A stretch of DNA of 64,000 bases from a virus, in the IMG/VR virus record IMGVR_UViG_3300010151_000009, positions 20,512 to 84,511 of that record, one strand, 5' to 3'. Of the stretch, positions 59,026-64,000 are shown piece by piece. Under the pieces are notes generated by a model, which did no database searches, was not told the DNA's origin, and saw only the letters and a program-made list of their open reading frames with translations. A program made the position numbers and the translations under genes. The number at the start of each line of letters is the position of its first letter. Position 1 is the first letter of the stretch.

Positions 59026-60157
59026 AATTATTGAAAAACTAAGAACACGTAAAGGATTTTTAAAAAAGGGAGCACAATGGTTAGCTGATAAATGGGAAGT
59101 AGATATAGCTGTTATCAAAGAATGTAAAAGAATGGTAACATCAGAAGAATGGGTACAAGAGAGAATGAATAATGACAATGGTCACGAGTTGAGCGAAAGT
59201 CAAGCATTTACTAAACATTTATTAGATAATGGTTTAACTATGGCAGATGTAAAGTCTGTTAAGTTCTGGCAAAATTTTAACGGAGAGCAACGATATAGTA
59301 TAGTAACTCATAATCAATGGCATGAACAGCCGCAGGTTAAAGAAGAGTTACTAAACTATATTAAAACTAACTCTCACAAAGTAAATAAAATTGCTTATAA
59401 AAAATCTAAAGATCCTATTTGTTATGAGATTTCTTTACCAGATATTCATTATGGAAAGATTACTGATGATTCTACAAACGCTGTAGAAGAACATTATATG
59501 AGAGCTATTATGGATTTACATAGAAAAGCAGATGGAGTAAATATAGATAGATTTTTATTACCTGTTGGTAATGATGGTCTTAATTCAGAAGGATATTCAA
59601 GAGCTACAACTAAAGGCACACCTCAACAAGATCATCTTTTATGGAGACAATCTTTTAGAGGATATTGGAATTTAGTTATGAAAGCAATTGATTATTTAGC
59701 ACAATTCGCACCAGTAGATGTTGTAGTAGTACAAGGTAATCATGATTTTGAACGCATGTTTTATGTGGGAGAAGTTTTAGATGCTATGTATTATAAAAAT
59801 AAGAATGTACATATAGATAATAGTTTAGACACACGTAAATATTATGAATATGGAGTTAATATGATTATGTTTACTCACGGCGATAAAGAAAAACCTCAAG
59901 AACTACCTTTATTAATTGCTACAGAACAACCAGAAATGTGGAGTAGATCTAAAGTTAGAGAAGTACATTGTGGACATAAGCATAAAGAACAGCTTAATGA
60001 ATACATGGGAACTAAAGTTAGATTTATACCATCAATATGTGGTAATGATGCTTGGCATAAAACCCAAGGCTATATAGGTACCTTAAGATGTGGACAAGCT
60101 TTTATTTGGAATAAGAGCAGAGGACTAGAAGGTTATTTACAAACTAATATGTTATGA
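59012..60157 (+). CDS. Calcineurin-like metallophosphoesterase
   Basis: In this 381-residue protein, the N-terminal about 90 residues include a helix-turn-helix-like stretch (GAQWLADKWEVDIAVIKECKRM). The catalytic part has DIHYGK, PVGNDGLN, VVVVQGNHDFER, MFTHGDKEKP and VHCGHKHKE, the five metal-binding blocks (D-x-H, GND, GNHD, H, GHxH). This family includes SbcD/Mre11 nucleases; the phage enzyme probably cuts DNA ends or junctions. It overlaps the primase by 14 bases. Confidence 0.85.
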   Translation: MTRDEIIEKLRTRKGFLKKGAQWLADKWEVDIAVIKECKRMVTSEEWVQERMNNDNGHELSESQAFTKHLLDNGLTMADVKSVKFWQNFNGEQRYSIVTHNQWHEQPQVKEELLNYIKTNSHKVNKIAYKKSKDPICYEISLPDIHYGKITDDSTNAVEEHYMRAIMDLHRKADGVNIDRFLLPVGNDGLNSEGYSRATTKGTPQQDHLLWRQSFRGYWNLVMKAIDYLAQFAPVDVVVVQGNHDFERMFYVGEVLDAMYYKNKNVHIDNSLDTRKYYEYGVNMIMFTHGDKEKPQELPLLIATEQPEMWSRSKVREVHCGHKHKEQLNEYMGTKVRFIPSICGNDAWHKTQGYIGTLRCGQAFIWNKSRGLEGYLQTNML

Positions 60158-60585
60158 GAAGAAAGTATTCACGCTCAAAAGTAAAGAATGCTAAAAAATC
60201 TACATATAAAGGACATGAGTTTAAATCTAATTTAGAATTACATTGTTATAAAAAATTAGAAGAGGCTAAAGTATCTGTTGAATATGAAAAGACTACTTTT
60301 ACAATATTTGATGGTTTAGTTTATCCGCAAGCATGTTATGAAGGCACAACTAAGAAACTTTACAATAAAGGGTCTAAAATTAGACCTATAACATACACAC
60401 CAGATTTTGTAGATCCTAAAGGTAAATTTATTATCGAAACAAAAGGATATGCAAATGAATCTTTTCCTTTAAGGTGGAAGTTATTTAAAAAACATCTTAA
60501 AGAAAACAATCATCACTATGTGCTATTTATGCCAAGAAATAAAAAGCAAGTAGATGAGGTTGTAGATCTTATCAAACAATTATAG
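60154..60585 (+). CDS. PD-(D/E)xK endonuclease, junction-resolving type
   Basis: This 143-residue protein has the order YKGHEFKSNLELHCYKKLEEAK (first acid on the helix), then ITYTPDFVDPKGKFIIETKGY with the PD and ExK elements, then a basic C-terminal region. This is the layout of T7-endonuclease-I-like and DUF1064-like phage nucleases. It probably resolves branched DNA before packaging. It follows the metallophosphoesterase with a 4-base overlap. Confidence 0.8.
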   Translation: MRRKYSRSKVKNAKKSTYKGHEFKSNLELHCYKKLEEAKVSVEYEKTTFTIFDGLVYPQACYEGTTKKLYNKGSKIRPITYTPDFVDPKGKFIIETKGYANESFPLRWKLFKKHLKENNHHYVLFMPRNKKQVDEVVDLIKQL

Positions 60586-60588
60586 GTT

Positions 60589-60638
60589 GAGGGGGGAACT
60601 TAAAAGGTACCTAGCAGTAAATGCTCTGCACCCCCTTC
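60589..60638 (+). terminator. Hairpin terminator after the nuclease gene
   Basis: A G-rich arm (60589-60596) pairs with a C-rich arm (60631-60638), with an inner hairpin GCAG/CTGC at about 60614-60629. A pyrimidine-rich run TTCTTCCTTTTT follows. It separates the nuclease gene from the zinc-ribbon gene. Confidence 0.65.
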
Positions 60639-60668
60639 TTCCTTTTTACCAATTAAATACTTAAACAA

Positions 60669-60932
60669 ATGGCAGAATTAGTTAGCCCTTGCTGTGGGGC
60701 AGAATACAGTGATGATCATATACCAGTAAGTACTTGTTGTACAGCAGTGCCTGCAGTATCAGAAACCGATTTATGTTCAAATTGCTTAGAACATACAGAT
60801 TTTTATGAATATGCATGTAATAACTGTGATGAATTCTTCGAAGAACCAGAAGAAGACTATGAATATGATGAAAGAATGAAAGAATCTATTGCGGAAGACC
60901 GTATGGATGAAGCCCGAGATATGGGAGAATAA
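60669..60932 (+). CDS. Zinc-ribbon protein with acidic tail
   Basis: In this 87-residue protein, cysteines lie at SPCCGAEY, STCCTAV, DLCSNCLEH and YACNNCDEFF, enough for two zinc sites. The C-terminal 30 residues are acidic. An ACCAATTAAA leader precedes it. Such proteins may act in transcription or in redirecting host enzymes. No specific family named. Confidence 0.6.
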   Translation: MAELVSPCCGAEYSDDHIPVSTCCTAVPAVSETDLCSNCLEHTDFYEYACNNCDEFFEEPEEDYEYDERMKESIAEDRMDEARDMGE

Positions 60933-60951
60933 TAAACCAATTAAACAAATT

Positions 60952-63711
60952 ATGAGTATAAAAACAATTGACAAGCCAATCCAGGGCTCAGCCGGGGTTG
61001 CTAAGCGCATCAATAAAGGCGCAGAGAAGATGGTCTTTGACATTCTTCAGTCCACACAATATTCTATGCCAATTCAATCTACTGTAAGAGAACTTGTAAC
61101 AAATGCATGTGACTCTCAGCGGGAGAAAGAAATAGCAATAGAAATAATGAGTGGTAGAAAGAAAGTTGAAGACTATTATATTGAACGTCACGGCGCTCAG
61201 TATGAAGATAGTAATTTTGATAAAAACTATTATAATATAAAATATTTACAAGCTGCAAAGCATACTATAAAATTAGTATATGAGCAAAATGAAGGTGTAG
61301 GATATTGTGATAAATTTTCAGTTACTGACTATGGTGTAGGCATAGGGGGACGAAGATTAGAAGGTATATTGGAACTAGGATATTCTACGAAAAGAAATAC
61401 TAGTGAAAATTTTGGAGCCTTTGGTCTTGGTGCTAAAGCTGCGCTATCAACAGGAGTAGATTTTTATACAATTGAAACTGTATATAATGGGATGAGATTT
61501 AAATGTAATTGTTATAATTACAAAACTGATTTCATTATACCAGCATTTAATGTACAAACTGGAAAGCAAAATCCATTTATTACATTTAGTGATGGATCTA
61601 AAGTTCATTATGAACAATTAGGCGCTGATACAGAATTAAATCAAACTACTATTTCATTTGGTGTTAAACGTCACAATAGAAATAAGTTTGAAGAAGCTGT
61701 AGAAGAACAATTATTATATTTTGATAATGTAAATTTCATAATTATAGATAATGAAGATGAAGATCATCCGGACAGAGAAGTTAAATTTCAAGCCGAAGTA
61801 TTATATAATTCTAAGAATCTTATAGTTGCAGATAGCTATATATATAATAAACCACATATTGTACTTGTTAAAGATGAAAATGCTGTAACAGGTATTAATT
61901 ATGGTTATATTGATTTCCGTGAGTTAGAAATGGAATCTATGTATGGATCCGTAGCATTCAAATGTCCTGCCCGCCAAGTTATAACTAACGAGGATGGGAC
62001 AGAAACTGTATTACAAGAAGGTGTAGATGTTACTCCATCTCGTGAGAAAGTTATTTGGAATGAGTCTACTAAGAAGTACATTAAGAGTGTTATCATGGCA
62101 GCTGCACAAGAAGCTAGTGATATGGTTCAAGAAGAATTAGAAGAAACTGATTTCTTAAAATGGGTAGATGCTTGTAGATCTGTTATTACAGGAAATAGTA
62201 GTGAAAATAGAGTTCTTAATAAATTATCTCGAATAATTAATAAAGATGATATTAAACCTAAATATGGTCCTGATAAAAGAATCAAATATGGTCCAGCTAA
62301 TAAACTCTTTGATGGTCTTACTATTATGAAACCTTATGAAGATAGATATTCAGACGACAAAATAAAAAGAGAAGCAATTAAAGACTGGCAAGGATTTGAT
62401 GCTAAACATTTTTATAAAAGAGATGAGGCTTTTTCTAGAGTTAAAGATGTATATTTAATGGAAAAAGATCGAGAAAATGATTATCATAAAAACCATGTTA
62501 CTACTTATACTATTCAAGATTTAGACAGTATATTTAATTCTAAAATAGCGGCAGCTGGAGGTGATGCAAAAGTTAAACTTATTCAAAGAAAAGCTAAACT
62601 TAAAGCTAAACGTGATGCTATACTTAAACTTATTGAAGCATCAGAATGGTATAAATCTTATGATGAAGTTGAGATTCCTGACGAATGGTTGAAAAACTAT
62701 AAAGAGGAAGCAGCTATGGCAGAAGAAAAGTCTAAATTTTCTAATTTAACTGCTGCAGAACGCCGTGATATAGAAAAGAGGATGGTAGCGTACACTGTTA
62801 GATTTGACGATAAAAAAGATGATTATTTTACTATGGATAAGATTGAGCCAAAAGCTAAAGATCTTATGAATAGCAAAAATCGTATTTATTATTGTACTAA
62901 AGCAGATGAAGGCAAAATGAAGCAAGCTGCTTTACTCCTTAAGGAAGTAATGCCTAAACATAATGAAGTTTATACTGATTCTAATGTTTATGTTTATGAT
63001 AAAGAGCATAAAGAGCCTGTTTATTGGTATGAACATCCTCCAGTCAGATTTATGAAATGGGGCAACGAAGAGTATGAAGATTGGGCTAAACCTGTTCAAG
63101 GATGGGATACACCTCAGCTTATACGTGTTAGTCAAAATAAGGTTAAGCATATTACACAAAACCCTAATGTCAAACACATCGATGAATTATTTTTACAATT
63201 AACAACTAATAATGAATACACTATGGATAAATCACTAGTAAAATACTATACAGCATATAAATTAAAAAAGATAAATCAATTTAAATTTATGCAAGGATTA
63301 GGATGTATACACGATGAACTACAAAAAGATTATTGTAAGTTACAAGATATGAGGAATGATAATTATTCTGAATTTAATCATAGACGTGTACAAGATGTAG
63401 CACCAGCTATAACTGACCACATGGAGAAATTATATGAATTTCAGAAATTTTGTAATGAATGTGATGATCCAGACTTAATTCAGGATAAATCTAGAGAATT
63501 ATTTGTATTGTCTGATGTAAGTGACGCGCGTGCTGCAGATTTAGATATATTAGCTAAATATGATAATATAGTTGAATTTGCAGAAGAAGTTAAACCACTT
63601 TTAGATGAACTTGAGGTTCTTAATGACAGGGAATGTAGTATGTCCCCTGAACTTGAGAAAGAAGTTAGAGTTTATTTAAGAGCTAAATCCCGTGAGATAT
63701 GGGACAGTTAA
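60952..63711 (+). CDS. GHKL (HSP90-type) ATPase resembling rIIA
   Basis: I start this at the ATG at 60952, after an ACCAATTAAAC leader, rather than at an upstream ATG inside the previous gene; this gives 919 residues. GHKL motifs: ELVTNACDSQ near 47-56 (N-box), DYGVGIGG near 126-133 (G1) and FGAFGLGAKAALS near 154-166 (G2). The remaining 750 residues are mostly helical and not recognised. T4 rIIA has this ATPase domain at its N-terminus and is of similar large size. Its role may be protection against host defence or prophages, but only the ATPase domain is seen. Confidence 0.7.
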   Translation: MSIKTIDKPIQGSAGVAKRINKGAEKMVFDILQSTQYSMPIQSTVRELVTNACDSQREKEIAIEIMSGRKKVEDYYIERHGAQYEDSNFDKNYYNIKYLQAAKHTIKLVYEQNEGVGYCDKFSVTDYGVGIGGRRLEGILELGYSTKRNTSENFGAFGLGAKAALSTGVDFYTIETVYNGMRFKCNCYNYKTDFIIPAFNVQTGKQNPFITFSDGSKVHYEQLGADTELNQTTISFGVKRHNRNKFEEAVEEQLLYFDNVNFIIIDNEDEDHPDREVKFQAEVLYNSKNLIVADSYIYNKPHIVLVKDENAVTGINYGYIDFRELEMESMYGSVAFKCPARQVITNEDGTETVLQEGVDVTPSREKVIWNESTKKYIKSVIMAAAQEASDMVQEELEETDFLKWVDACRSVITGNSSENRVLNKLSRIINKDDIKPKYGPDKRIKYGPANKLFDGLTIMKPYEDRYSDDKIKREAIKDWQGFDAKHFYKRDEAFSRVKDVYLMEKDRENDYHKNHVTTYTIQDLDSIFNSKIAAAGGDAKVKLIQRKAKLKAKRDAILKLIEASEWYKSYDEVEIPDEWLKNYKEEAAMAEEKSKFSNLTAAERRDIEKRMVAYTVRFDDKKDDYFTMDKIEPKAKDLMNSKNRIYYCTKADEGKMKQAALLLKEVMPKHNEVYTDSNVYVYDKEHKEPVYWYEHPPVRFMKWGNEEYEDWAKPVQGWDTPQLIRVSQNKVKHITQNPNVKHIDELFLQLTTNNEYTMDKSLVKYYTAYKLKKINQFKFMQGLGCIHDELQKDYCKLQDMRNDNYSEFNHRRVQDVAPAITDHMEKLYEFQKFCNECDDPDLIQDKSRELFVLSDVSDARAADLDILAKYDNIVEFAEEVKPLLDELEVLNDRECSMSPELEKEVRVYLRAKSREIWDS

Positions 63712-63986
63712 CAACAAAGTCTATAAGCCCACAACAAACGTGGGCTCGTAGACGTAACTGGGAAAAAAGAACCTTAAGAGGTTTAACAGAAGAGTTGGAA
63801 TTTAGATTATATGCTAGATGGAAAGGGTGCTCTGATGAAAAAGGCAATATTCGAACGCAAACGGCTACTGATCTTGAAATACAACAATTAGAGAAAGCTG
63901 TAAAACTACTTAGTTCTATACTAGAACGATGGTCACATAACTACAGACCAATGAAACAAAATATTAACTTTAAAAAATTCAAATAA
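63699..63986 (+). CDS. Small basic protein, 95 aa
   Basis: This 95-residue protein starts 13 bases inside the end of the GHKL gene. It reads SPQQTWARRRNWEKRTLRGLTEELEFRLYARWKGC, then a helical segment (TDLEIQQLEKAVKLLSSILERW) and a basic end. No family recognised. Confidence 0.5.
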   Translation: MGQLTTKSISPQQTWARRRNWEKRTLRGLTEELEFRLYARWKGCSDEKGNIRTQTATDLEIQQLEKAVKLLSSILERWSHNYRPMKQNINFKKFK

Positions 63987-64000
63987 ATGATTACAATAAA
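63987..64000 (+). CDS. Start of the next gene (cut by window end)
   Basis: ATG directly follows the TAA of the previous gene, as elsewhere in this arm. Only four codons (MITI) are visible, so the call rests on spacing alone. Confidence 0.3.

Noticed and set aside
60889-60951. Upstream start for the GHKL ATPase
   Set aside because: It lies inside the zinc-ribbon gene; the ATG at 60952 follows the common leader.

Overview
The window is a long internal piece of an AT-rich tailed-phage genome. It is cut at both ends, with a gene running off each side. I read it as a crAss-like (Crassvirales-type) podovirus of a marine Bacteroidetes host, probably a Flavobacteriia. The phage assignment is secure: it has a large terminase, portal, scaffold, capsid protein, very large tail proteins and a full replication set. 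The crAss-like assignment rests on gene order and on sequence I recognise: a TerL-portal-scaffold-capsid-neck run, two HU/IHF-like proteins, and a 1924-residue tail protein whose N-terminus resembles the crAss-like muzzle/tail-stabilisation protein. The host assignment rests on promoters of the Flavobacterium form (TTG, 17-23 bases, TAnnTTTG), on starts without a Shine-Dalgarno sequence, and on about 20 Cys-rich GCTDP...NY...DDGSC repeats typical of secreted marine Bacteroidetes proteins.

Layout: two divergent arms meet near 45.6-45.8 kb. The left arm (1-45623, minus strand) holds morphogenesis. Reading leftward from its promoter near 45.0 kb: a GroES-like co-chaperonin, a small sulfotransferase, a winged-helix protein, a zinc-ribbon protein, two ParB-like proteins around an HU-like protein, a putative small terminase, TerL, a SET-domain protein, the portal, a 1407-residue virion protein with several cell-wall-hydrolase modules, the acidic scaffold and the major capsid protein. 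These are followed by neck/ring and decoration proteins, a 2838-residue Cys-repeat protein, LamG and fibre-like proteins, a lysis-like group, a second neck protein, a very basic protein, an HU/IHF-like protein, another ring protein, the 1924-residue tail protein and two Gly-rich cargo-like proteins. Strong hairpin terminators follow the capsid protein and the 333-residue virion protein.

The right arm (45811-64000, plus strand) holds early and replication genes: small early proteins, a MoxR-type AAA ATPase with a degenerate vWA-like partner, a family A DNA polymerase with proofreading domain, an SF2 helicase, a DnaB-like helicase, a Sak4-like ATPase, a putative SSB, a DnaG-like primase, a metallophosphoesterase, an endonuclease, a zinc-ribbon protein and a GHKL ATPase resembling T4 rIIA.

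The junction is unusually rich in non-coding structure. A roughly 210-nt, multi-junction RNA candidate (45117-45326, minus) has its own near-perfect host-type promoter, and several long hairpins lie in the early-gene gaps. Other striking points are the Cys-repeat giant protein, a recurring Y-Q/R-x-GG signature in four putative cargo proteins, octad repeats in one of them, and a thioredoxin-fold protein lacking its catalytic cysteines. Functions below come from motif reading only; no database search was run.
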